A stretch of DNA of 15,399 nucleotides from Gammaproteobacteria bacterium (lineage in GTDB: Bacteria > Pseudomonadota > Gammaproteobacteria > Pseudomonadales > Azotimanducaceae_A). Positions 8,050 through 14,028 of this stretch are shown here, in pieces. Both the position numbers and the translations under genes were made by a program. The notes beneath the pieces were generated by a model. It had not been told where the DNA came from. It did not search any database and saw only the letters and a list, made by a program, of their open reading frames with translations. Location of the stretch: the NCBI GenBank assembly GCA_026713405.1, contig JAPOON010000371.1, positions 1 through 15,399 of the forward strand. Direction: 5' to 3'. Position 1 is the first letter of the stretch. Every line of letters starts with the position of its first letter.

Positions 8050-9231
8050 TCAATGGATCCGGACAGTGGTGAATTTGCCGTCCATGACCTCGTACTCCTT
8101 GTAGGGGCTCGAGGCGTCGCCCTCGGGGGTCAGCTCGACATCGGTCGCGCCCTGGTAGTCGATCGCCGTGCCGGCGGCGAGCAACTCCAGACCCTTGGCC
8201 AGTTCGGTCGGACCAATCGGTTCGCCCGGCGCGTTACTGACCTCGAGAATCTTCGACTGGATCGCCGCCCGGTCGGTCGAACCGGCCGCCTGCGCGGCAA
8301 GGATGATCAGCGCCGCCGCGTCGTAGGCTTCCGCGGAAAACGGATCCGCTCCCTTGAGTCCGGCTGCCTCCGCGGCCTCCTGAAACTTCTTCGCGTTCGG
8401 GGAATCGGACCCGGGTGCGGTGCCGACGGATCCTTCCAGCGCATCGCCGATGGCCTCGAGCAGGGAGTCACCGATCATTCCGTCCGCGAGTAGGAAGGTA
8501 TCGAATGCGCCCGTGTCCAGCGAAGCCTGGATGATCCCCCTGCCGCCCTGGTCGACATAGCCGAACACGGCCAGATGCTCGGCACCGGAGGCCGCCAGCG
8601 CTCCGACCTCCGCCGCGTAGTCGGCCTTGCCGTCCTCATGCGCGACAGACAGCGCGACCGTGCCGCCCGCTGCCTCGAAGGCGTTCGCGAAGGCGTTCGC
8701 CAGGCCCTTCCCGTAGTCGTTGTTGGTGTAGGTGACGCCGATGTTGGTGATGCCGCGTGCCTTGGCGACCCTGGCCAACACCTGGCCCTGTCTCGCATCC
8801 GACGGTGCGGTGCGGAAGAAATGGCCGTTGTCATCGAGCGTGGTGAGCGCCGGCGAGGTGGCCGACGGCGAGATCATGACGACGCCGTTCGGCACGGCCA
8901 CGTTGTTTGCGACGGCGGTGGTGACGCCCGAGCAGTCCGCCCCCATGATGGCCGCGACCTCGTCCGAATTGACCAGCCGCTCGGCCGCGGCCGTCGCCGC
9001 AGCGGCATCGATGCAGGTGGAGTCACCGCGCACCGGCGTTACCTTCCTGCCGCCCAGGAATGCACCGGATTCCGTCGCTTCCTGCATCGCCAGTTCGGCC
9101 GAGGCTGCGATGTTGGGGGCAAGGGATTCGATCGGCCCGGTGAAACCCAGCAGGACGCCGATCTTCATCTCCGCCTGCGCCGCGGATGCCGCCATCATCA
9201 AGGCTGCAACGGTCAACAGAAATCGTCTCAT
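8050..9231 (-). CDS. livK: Periplasmic amino-acid-type substrate-binding protein, LivK/Peripla_BP_6 family (393 aa)
   Basis: First gene of the importer operon. Residues 1-20 form a signal peptide (MRRFLLTV, hydrophobic core, AQA cleavage before E21), so the protein is exported by Sec. The mature part begins MKIGVLLGFTGPIES, the first strand of this fold. It contains two cysteines (STCIDA and ADCSGV) well placed for a disulfide, the ligand-pocket segment ISPSATSPALT, and NNDYGKGLANAF at the hinge region. The ATG at 9231 has GGAAGGAG about seven bases upstream; the frame is open further back to 9783 but without a signal sequence, so the longer reading is rejected. It delivers the ligand to LivHM. 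Ligand identity is uncertain: amino acid, amide or related. Confidence 0.93.
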   Translation of the reverse strand: MRRFLLTVAALMMAASAAQAEMKIGVLLGFTGPIESLAPNIAASAELAMQEATESGAFLGGRKVTPVRGDSTCIDAAAATAAAERLVNSDEVAAIMGADCSGVTTAVANNVAVPNGVVMISPSATSPALTTLDDNGHFFRTAPSDARQGQVLARVAKARGITNIGVTYTNNDYGKGLANAFANAFEAAGGTVALSVAHEDGKADYAAEVGALAASGAEHLAVFGYVDQGGRGIIQASLDTGAFDTFLLADGMIGDSLLEAIGDALEGSVGTAPGSDSPNAKKFQEAAEAAGLKGADPFSAEAYDAAALIILAAQAAGSTDRAAIQSKILEVSNAPGEPIGPTELAKGLELLAAGTAIDYQGATDVELTPEGDASSPYKEYEVMDGKFTTVRIH

Positions 9232-9263
9232 CTGCCATCTCCTTCCGTTGGCCACGTCCCCGC

Positions 9264-9323
9264 TCTGCCGGAGAATCCGTTCCCATCCAGAGGGTCGGGT
9301 TGGCGCACTCCGCCTCCGGCAGA
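9264..9323 (-). promoter_or_regulatory. Long inverted repeat in the livK leader
   Basis: TCTGCCGGAG (9264-9273) and CTCCGGCAGA (9314-9323) are perfect 10-bp inverted arms separated by 40 nt. The structure ends 33 nt before the livK ATG on the transcribed strand. If the leader covers it, it would form a strong stem-loop able to influence livK expression. No known riboswitch is recognised. Confidence 0.4.
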
Positions 9324-9350
9324 AGAAACTTCGTCGCGTAGCCGCCGGAA

Positions 9351-9379
9351 ATTGTACGGCGCACAGTCCACCGCCGAAA
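9351..9379 (-). promoter_or_regulatory. Candidate livK promoter
   Basis: On the minus strand, TACAAT (9356 down to 9351) is a good -10 box, with a weak TTTCGG -35 (9379-9374) at a 17-bp spacing. The start of transcription would fall near 9344, placing the inverted repeat at 9264-9323 inside the leader. This is motif inspection only. Confidence 0.3.
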
Positions 9380-9599
9380 GCCGGCGCGCAATTTCGCGTT
9401 TGGTAGGCGGAAACGAATCGGGTGGACGGACGACCCACAACCATCGTTTTGGGCTCGCTGCTGAACGCGGATGTCGCGCCGTCGCCGCGGGAACTCCGTG
9501 ACTTCGAAGCTTCCCGGTAGCCTCCGGGCGTCAGTGCGGATCGGTCTTTTGCGCGTCGTACGCTTGGCACAGCAACGTCGCTGTCTCGAAACCGCAAAA

Positions 9600-9620
9600 T
9601 GTCAATACGAGGTATTGACA
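9600..9620. promoter_or_regulatory. Perfect palindromic operator upstream of the toxin-antitoxin-like operon
   Basis: TGTCAATA (9600-9607), CGAGG, TATTGACA (9613-9620): two perfect 8-bp half-sites around a 5-bp centre, ending 29 bases before the GTG of the first gene. The right arm contains TTGACA, the exact sigma-70 -35 hexamer, so a bound repressor would plausibly block transcription. The adjacent gene encodes an apparent ribbon-helix-helix protein, a fold that binds such dyads and autoregulates toxin-antitoxin operons. The site is seen directly; the role is inference. Confidence 0.6.
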
Positions 9621-9649
9621 GGGTCTCAAGAAGGGCCAAGGTACTGCTC

Positions 9650-10141
9650 GTGAGCAAGACCCACCAACTCCAGATTCGCGTCACTGCGGAGGACAAGGCG
9701 CGCATACGCGCGCGCGCGGCAAGCGCCGGAATGGATATCTCCAGGTGGGTACTGGAGCAGGTGCTGCCGCCCGCCGATCGCAAATTCCAGGCGTTGTGCC
9801 GCGACCTGGCGACGCGCCCGGCTGCACGCTCCTTCGCGTTCGCCGAACTGCAGGACTGCTTCGCCCGGTTGACTGCAAGCGAGTACGTGCGAGCGGTGCG
9901 CCACGGTCCGGAAATTCGGCTCCCCCCGTTCGAATTGAACTATCTGGCGGCGACGGTCGAGCATGCGGCAGCGATGCACGGAGTCGATCCGCCCCGCTGG
10001 GTAGCCTCGGTCAAGGGGCTTGATGCGCCCTGGTTCGCTTCGCCGCTCAAGAGCCTGCGGCTCTACCTCTTGACGCAGTCCCCACCCGCGTTCCGGCGCC
10101 GGAACCTGTTCATCGACAGCAGTGTGGGGCAGCGGGTCTAG
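9650..10141 (+). CDS. Ribbon-helix-helix-like protein, putative antitoxin/regulator of the NTase operon (163 aa)
   Basis: The N-terminus has the ribbon-helix-helix layout: a short strand THQLQIRV (residues 4-11), helix TAEDKARIRARAASAGMD (12-29), a turn, then helix ISRWVLEQVL (30-39). It resembles the DNA-binding parts of MobC-like and DUF1778-like proteins. Residues 40-163 form a longer helical part I do not recognise, perhaps the toxin-binding region. I chose the GTG at 9650 because AAGG at 9638-9641 precedes it, translation then opens right at the strand, and the longer reading from 9599 would run through the palindrome. Its TAG overlaps the GTG of the next gene by one base (TAGTG), strongly suggesting translational coupling. 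The antitoxin role is inferred from context; 163 aa is large for one. Confidence 0.7.
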   Translation: MSKTHQLQIRVTAEDKARIRARAASAGMDISRWVLEQVLPPADRKFQALCRDLATRPAARSFAFAELQDCFARLTASEYVRAVRHGPEIRLPPFELNYLAATVEHAAAMHGVDPPRWVASVKGLDAPWFASPLKSLRLYLLTQSPPAFRRRNLFIDSSVGQRV

Positions 10142-10665
10142 TGGAATATTCGAAGTGCGACATCGAGCGCCTGCTCGGGCGCCTGAACGATGAACTCGAG
10201 CGCCGAGCGATCACCGGCGAGGTGTACGTGGTGGGTGGGGCCGTCATGTGCCTCGTGTTCGACGCTCGTGCGTCGACCCAGGACATCGACGCATTCTTCC
10301 GGCCCGCGAACGAGGTACGCGCGGCCGCGCGGGCGGTCGCAGCCGCTTCGGGACTGCCGGGCGACTGGCTCAATGACGCCGTCCAAGCGTACCTGAGCGA
10401 CCACGGAGACTTTCGTGCGTACCTGGAGCTTTCCAACCTGCGTGTGCTGATCGCGACCCCGGAGTATCTGCTTGCGATGAAGTGCCTCGCCATGCGGCTC
10501 GGCGAGGGCTTCCACGACGAGGACGACGTGCGTTTTCTCCTGCGGTACCTGAATCTTTCGGAGTATGACAAGGCGCTTGAGATCGTCACCCGCTACTACC
10601 CCCGGGATCGCTTCCCGCAGAAGACGCTCTATGCGCTGGCGGAACTGCTTGAACCCCAGGGTTGA
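10141..10665 (+). CDS. DUF6036-type nucleotidyltransferase, putative toxin (174 aa)
   Basis: A small nucleotidyltransferase-fold protein. VYVVGGAVMC at residues 28-37 carries the GG of the nucleotide-binding turn, and STQDIDAFF at 45-53 carries the two metal-binding aspartates (D48, D50). GLPGDWLNDAVQAYL matches the 'dWLNDa' block I associate with the DUF6036 family, and a DEDDVRFLLRYL segment follows in the C-terminal half. Members of this superfamily (AbiEii, MenT-like) are toxins that modify tRNA or other targets, paired with an upstream antitoxin. The GTG at 10141 overlaps the previous stop codon, so the two are made together. All key residues look present, so the enzyme is probably active. 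Toxin function and target are inference. Confidence 0.75.
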   Translation: MEYSKCDIERLLGRLNDELERRAITGEVYVVGGAVMCLVFDARASTQDIDAFFRPANEVRAAARAVAAASGLPGDWLNDAVQAYLSDHGDFRAYLELSNLRVLIATPEYLLAMKCLAMRLGEGFHDEDDVRFLLRYLNLSEYDKALEIVTRYYPRDRFPQKTLYALAELLEPQG

Positions 10666-11050
10666 CGTACGAAACTAGCGCCCGTGCGGAACCTTCCGCG
10701 CTTGACCGTGGGGATTGGCCGGAGCGCGTTGAAGTCGGCGACGTGACGTCCGGACGCCGTCATGAGACGCCTCGTGCTGGTATCGTCAAATACTGGCTGC
10801 ACATGCACCCAGAACGTGCCCGAAAACCTTCTCGATGGGTCGCATCAGGGTGGTGATGGCGCCAGCTTCAGGCTGTATCAAGACTCTACCTTGGCCAATG
10901 CCGCAGACCTTGGCGCATGACGCGGCCATGGCCGCTCTGCACTGTCGGCTACCATTGGCGTTGTCCTGCAGACGCTGCTTCAACGGCAGCGCTTCGGGCG
11001 CCAGCGGTATCTGATCCAGCGGCTTATCGCTCCAGGCTTCCATGTTGGCG
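10666..11050. other. Spacer between two convergent nucleotidyltransferase modules
   Basis: About 385 bases. A GCGGA/TCCGC stem with a 4-nt loop at 10686-10699 lies 20 bases past the plus-strand NTase stop and may end that transcript. On the minus strand a reading frame of about 85 codons (ATG at 11043, down to 10786) begins right after the degraded NTase. It reads MEAWSDKPLDQIPLAPEAL and onward and matches nothing I recognise. It may be a remnant of a lost gene, so I do not call it a gene. Confidence 0.4.
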
Positions 11051-11557
11051 TCACGGCCGGTTGTCTGGCAGGGCACCGAGTCGCTTTCGTTGGCTGCGGC
11101 GCTGGCGCAGGTAGTCCCGGAACGCGATGAGCCTGGGCAGGGTCTCGCGATCCTACACGCGGTTCGCAGCCTGTTTGCTCGCGATGATGTCGTCGAGGGA
11201 ACAGACAGCGATGCCGTCGACGTCGATGCCGCGTGTCCAGGCATCCTCGAATCGCTCTATGCCGTCCGGGGCGTACACTAGGTCGATATCGAACGGCCCG
11301 TTTTTCAACTGGACGAAGTGCTTGCCCTGTTCGATGTCTTGCGCTTCCTGATCGTTTAGACGGAACTGCAGTTCGCGCAGCGCTCGCACCAGCGCGCGGC
11401 CGTTGCCCGGGGATTTGCGGATGAACAGGTCCGCATCCTGGGTGGTGTCCGGAAACCCGTGCAGGAGCGCCCCGCTCTTGCCGATGACCAAGTACGCGAC
11501 GCCGTGGCGCGCACAGGCGTCTCGCAGCTCTTCGAGCTGCCGGTAGTCAACGGCCAT
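11051..11557 (-). pseudogene. Second nucleotidyltransferase, interrupted by an in-frame TAG
   Basis: The reading begins at the ATG at 11557, MAVDYRQLEELRDACARHG. It has a nucleotide-binding turn IGKSGALLHG (residues 25-34), metal-binding aspartates in TTQDADLFI (D41, D43), a third acidic site in FDIDLVY (D90, D92) and SLDDIIASKQAANR before a TAG at 11153-11155 (codon 135). After this stop the same frame continues DRETLPRLIAFRDYLRQRR to a TGA at 11051-11053. In related nucleotidyltransferases, as I recall them, 'ASK..A.R.KDR..LP.L' runs on without a break, so the TAG most likely replaced a lysine codon (AAG to TAG). The truncated 134-aa product keeps all catalytic residues and could still fold. 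Its start overlaps the end of the upstream small gene by 11 bases. Confidence 0.65.
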
Positions 11558-11788
11558 AGCCGAGCCATGCCGGCACGTGCGCGTCGCACCATGCCCGGTA
11601 TGCCTCCATCGTGTCGAAGGCCCGATACGGGCGTCGTCCAGGACCGGTTTGTAGGTCTTCACGAACCCGTACCGCACATGCTGTTCCAACGGCCGCGCGG
11701 CGGCGGCGTCGAATTCCGCGCGCCATTCGGGGTCGATGTCGATCGTGTTCTCGGGATTGTCCCGGGGGTGTCCTGCTGGTGACGCCAT
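11547..11788 (-). pseudogene. Small antitoxin-like gene upstream of the second NTase, frameshifted
   Basis: From the ATG at 11788 the frame reads MASPAGHPRD..., then EWRAEFDAAAARPLEQHVRYGFVKTYKPVLDDARI. Near 11621-11626 sense passes to the next frame, which reads RAFDTMEAYRAWCDAHVPAW and ends LGYGR with TGA at 11547-11549. The whole span is one base short of 81 codons, so one missing base near 11621-11626 would restore an ~80-aa protein whose end overlaps the NTase ATG at 11557. The 'FDTMEEYRRWC...LGYG' ending resembles small proteins encoded just before such nucleotidyltransferases. No good ribosome site precedes 11788. It could be a real frameshift, a sequencing error or, less likely, programmed frameshifting; no slippery heptamer is seen. 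Confidence 0.6.
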
Positions 11789-11877
11789 GTCGGAAGTCTA
11801 CCCGCTTGGTGGGGTCGGAGGAGCCTGCAGGATCCGGGATCATCAGATTCCGCGGCATCCTTGACGGGCATGGTTCG

Positions 11878-11897
11878 CCTTCCGTGGCCACGGAAGG
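11878..11897. repeat. Perfect 20-bp palindrome
   Basis: CCTTCCGTGG followed directly by CCACGGAAGG, perfectly self-complementary with no spacer. It lies 90 bases upstream of the ATG of the frameshifted antitoxin-like gene (minus strand), where an operator would be expected, but it could also be an unrelated protein-binding dyad or recombination site. Confidence 0.45.
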
Positions 11898-11974
11898 GCG
11901 GGCGCGTCTCGAGCGGGCGACCCGCCAACCGGCGCGCCGACCCCGCCATGACCGCCCTCCCGGCCACCCCAAAG

Positions 11975-12018
11975 TGTGTAGTTTTCAGTTGTCAGGAATG
12001 TGCAGTTTTCAATTGACA
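11975..12018. repeat. Two tandem 20-bp repeats resembling an IS21-family end
   Basis: TGTGTAGTTTTCAGTTGTCA (11975-11994) and TGTGCAGTTTTCAATTGACA (11999-12018) match at 17 of 20 positions and are spaced by GGAA, a 24-bp period. Read on the minus strand they begin TGTCAATTGAAAACTGCACA. Repeated ~20-bp sites of this kind, starting TG and ending CA, are known from the ends of IS21-family elements as transposase-binding sites. No istA or istB gene is seen beside it, so it would be a solo end left after deletion. The family assignment is from memory of such ends. Confidence 0.45.
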
Positions 12019-12339
12019 TTGACACCACCCGCAAGTCCGCTTGCCCCGACCGAGAAAACGGCACCAGCGCACGCGACAAAGGGGTGCCTCACAACCTGGC
12101 CGATACCGAATAGATCGCATTATGCGGCCAGTTGGCCAGATTACCGCGATACCGACACCTCGAGAGGCGGAAGCATGAGCGTGCCCGTCGCCGGCCGAGA
12201 TCAGCCGACGTGCATGACGCAATGACGTCCGCGGGCCTGATCGAAGCAGTTCCTCCACGGGGCGTTGCCTGGCCGGCAATCGTGGGATGACCACCCGCGG
12301 AGCCGGCGGTGCCTACAATGCAGCGATCGAGACGGACTG

Positions 12340-12699
12340 ATGGTGATTTGGCTCCATTTGGCGACCGCTACCCTGGCGCTCGGACTGGGAACCGCGAACC
12401 TGGCGCTTGCCAAGGGCACGCGGCGTCACCGGGTCGTTGGCTGGGTGTGGATCGTGGCCATGGCGTTTGTGACGCTGTCCTCGTTCCCGATTCGGGAGCT
12501 CAATGCGGGCCAGTTCAGCTGGATCCACGGGCTCACGGTGTGGACGCTGATTTCCATGGCGGTCGCGGTCTTCTCCATCCGTAGGGGCTGGGTGCGAATC
12601 CACGCGAGCTTCATGGTCGGCACGATGGCCGGACTCCTGGCTGCGGGCGCATTCGCGCTCGGGCCTGGACGCTTTATCAGCCGTCTCTTCGGCGCCTGA
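12340..12699 (+). CDS. Small DUF2306-type membrane protein (119 aa)
   Basis: The protein has about four hydrophobic segments, with conserved-looking histidines near membrane edges: VIWLHLATA (residues 2-10), TRRHRVVGWVW, FSWIHGLTVW and VRIHASFMVG. This layout is that of DUF2306 (COG5395), predicted membrane proteins of unknown function. The histidine pattern suggests heme or metal binding but is unproven. I chose the ATG at 12340 because the first membrane segment begins at once; the frame is open back to 12265 but with unlike sequence. The ribosome site is weak (GAGACGGA). It stands alone between the repeat debris and the IS630-like element. Confidence 0.7.
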   Translation: MVIWLHLATATLALGLGTANLALAKGTRRHRVVGWVWIVAMAFVTLSSFPIRELNAGQFSWIHGLTVWTLISMAVAVFSIRRGWVRIHASFMVGTMAGLLAAGAFALGPGRFISRLFGA

Positions 12700-12994
12700 C
12701 ACCGCTGCATCCGCTTCCGGCTTGTCGATCGCATTCGGCGTCGAGCCGGACGTCCTTTGCCGGCCGGCCACTGCCCGAGGCGTCAATGCAACCCAGGCCT
12801 TCCGGCTAATGGTCGCTCGCCTGGACCAGGCCGTCGTAGACGGACGCCGGCCCCACCGTCTCGCAATCGCGCTTACTCGCTCCAGCGCAGCGTATCTCGG
12901 CAAGGCGTTGCGCCCATGGTGCCCGCGACCCGCGCCGGCGTAACTCCAGGTTCTGCCGTTGCGACTCGTGGCCGCGCCTGCTCGCCGGCCAGAT
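12700..12994. other. Spacer before the IS630-like element
   Basis: About 295 bases. Frames on both strands stay open for stretches, but none has a recognisable motif or convincing start. No strong hairpin or repeat was noticed. It may be an older decayed insertion, but I cannot support that. Confidence 0.4.
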
Positions 12995-12997
12995 CTA

Positions 12998-13038
12998 GAG
13001 CAGATTCCGTTCAGGTTGAGCCATAGCCGGCGTGGCGG
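12998..13038. repeat. Terminal inverted repeat, left end of the IS630-like element
   Basis: Begins GAGCAGATTCCGTTCAGG directly after a TA dinucleotide. Pairs with the right-end copy with five mismatches in 41 bases. Contains the stop codon of the transposase remnant. Confidence 0.8.
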
Positions 13039-13172
13039 AAGTAGCCGGCGCACAGGGTGCCGACGGTGCGGGCGGCCGCCTTGCGCAGCAGCCCCCCGGG
13101 CTTGGCGAACAGCTGCTCGATCAGGTTCAGGTTGAGGGAGTACGGCGGCATGACCAGTCGCAGGTTCGACTT
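13011..13172 (-). pseudogene. IS630-family transposase C-terminal remnant
   Basis: The minus-strand frame reads KSNLRLVMPPYSLNLNLIEQ, then LFAKPGGLLRKAAARTVGTL and CAGYFRHAGYGST with a TGA at 13011-13013. IS630 transposases end in a segment of the form 'LPPYSPDLNPIEQ.FAK.K.LLRKAAART...', then about 20 residues and 'YF.NAGY'. Here the two prolines of SPDLNPIE are leucines (SLNLNLIE), the aspartate is asparagine, and the segment between the RKAAART block and the YFRHAGY ending is missing. The catalytic glutamate position (IE) survives, but the other two catalytic aspartates lie in the lost part. It is a decayed fragment; its 5' side merges into the 3' flank of vapC. Confidence 0.75.
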
Positions 13173-13235
13173 CGCCACATGAACGCGCCCGGCGTCATCG
13201 TGGCAGGCACTTGTCGGTACGCTCGGCCGATTCCC

Positions 13236-13664
13236 TCATACTCTCGCCCACGGGTCGATCACTTCCACGCCGGTTTCGGAGAAGTCCCGCACGTTCCGGG
13301 TCGCCACCGCCATGCCTTGACAGTGCGCGATGGCCGCAATCTGGCAATCCGATTGGGAGATGGGTCGGCCGGCAATGCGGCTGGCAGAAGCAATCTCGGC
13401 ATAGGCGCATGCAGCATCGCTGTCGAACGGCAGAACCCGCCCGGCAAACAGCCCTCCGAGCATTCGCTCGGCCGCGGCGGCGAGACCCTGGCGGCGCGCA
13501 CCTTTCGGCAGATTGGCAATACCGGTACGGACCTCAGCTTCCGTGATGGCCGTGACGAACAACTGGCGCGGTGGCTGCTCGTCCATCCAGACCAGTACAT
13601 CTTGGCTCGGCTCGGCGCGCATCAGTTCCGACACCACGTTGGTGTCCAGCAAGATCACCGCCAT
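13236..13664 (-). CDS. vapC: PIN-domain toxin, VapC/FitB family (142 aa)
   Basis: This is a complete PIN-domain ribonuclease. The acidic active-site residues are visible: D7 in ILLDTNVVSE, E42 in ITEAEVRTGI, D106 in ISQSDCQIAAIA and D127 in TRNVRDF. Length matches the family (~140 aa). VapC toxins cleave specific tRNA or rRNA sites when released from their antitoxin. The ATG at 13664 comes one base after the stop codon of vapB, the usual tight arrangement. The closing GVEVIDPWA resembles FitB-type members. The gene looks intact, unlike the transposase fragment beside it, which suggests selection to keep it. Confidence 0.92.
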   Translation of the reverse strand: MAVILLDTNVVSELMRAEPSQDVLVWMDEQPPRQLFVTAITEAEVRTGIANLPKGARRQGLAAAAERMLGGLFAGRVLPFDSDAACAYAEIASASRIAGRPISQSDCQIAAIAHCQGMAVATRNVRDFSETGVEVIDPWARV

Positions 13665-13665
13665 C

Positions 13666-13911
13666 TCAGTCGAAGCGCAGCGGCTCGCTCATGCGCTCCC
13701 TTGGCGGCAACTCCAACTCCACACCGCCATGTGGTTTGAACAGCTGATGAATTGCAGTCCCCAAGCCCTTCTCCGGTACGATTTCCCGTCCGACCACCTC
13801 GCGCAGGATCATCCGCACTTCCTCTTCCATGGACCGGCCATGGCCCGCAGCCCGTTTGCGAAGTCCGGTTTTCACGTCGTCGTCCAGATTGCGAATTGTG
13901 ATGCTGGCCAA
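13666..13911 (-). CDS. vapB: Antitoxin, VapB/FitA (plasmid stability StbC-like) family (81 aa)
   Basis: The N-terminus ASITIRNLDDDVKTGLRKRA followed by AGHGRSMEEEVRMILREVV is the ribbon-helix-helix DNA-binding domain of FitA/StbC-type antitoxins (strand at residues 2-8, helices about 9-22 and 27-40). The C-terminal part, to PPRERMSEPLRFD, would be the toxin-neutralising tail. The start is TTG at 13911, preceded by GGGGGAGA, a strong ribosome site; the family's usual first residues (M-A-S-I-T-I-R-N-L) fit this exactly. It presumably represses its own operon. The promoter should lie within the 158 bases between the start and the element's right end. Confidence 0.9.
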   Translation of the reverse strand: MASITIRNLDDDVKTGLRKRAAGHGRSMEEEVRMILREVVGREIVPEKGLGTAIHQLFKPHGGVELELPPRERMSEPLRFD

Positions 13912-14028
13912 CTGAGGTCTCCCCCATTCGAATACTGCCTGTGCTCAAAGCGGCGCTTGCAATGCTATCAGATGGTGGGCTGTGCCTCACTATCGCGGAT
14001 ATGGATGCGCGTGAAGTTGAACGATGTC

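Larger units (their letters stand above)
9232..9649. other. Divergent intergenic region between the liv operon and the NTase toxin-antitoxin-like operon
   Basis: About 420 bases with no gene I can support. It holds the livK ribosome site, a large inverted repeat in the livK leader, a candidate livK promoter, and the palindromic operator of the plus-strand operon. It marks the boundary between the metabolic backbone and the accessory island. Confidence 0.5.
11789..12339. other. Gene-free debris region
   Basis: About 550 bases without a supportable gene. It contains a perfect 20-bp palindrome (11878-11897) upstream of the frameshifted small gene and the tandem repeats at 11975-12018. A stretch near 12118-12150 carries a GGCCAGTTGGCC inverted motif. 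Reading frames here have no recognisable domains. It looks like remains of inserted elements. Confidence 0.45.

Noticed and set aside
9232..9783. N-terminal extension of the livK frame back to 9783
   Set aside because: The extension lacks family similarity, overlaps the divergent toxin-antitoxin operon, and the ATG at 9231 has both a strong ribosome site and a signal peptide directly after it.
10786..11043. Minus-strand frame of about 85 codons after the decayed NTase
   Set aside because: It follows the module closely and has an ATG, but no motif, no clear ribosome site and no recognised relatives; kept only as a note in the spacer entry.
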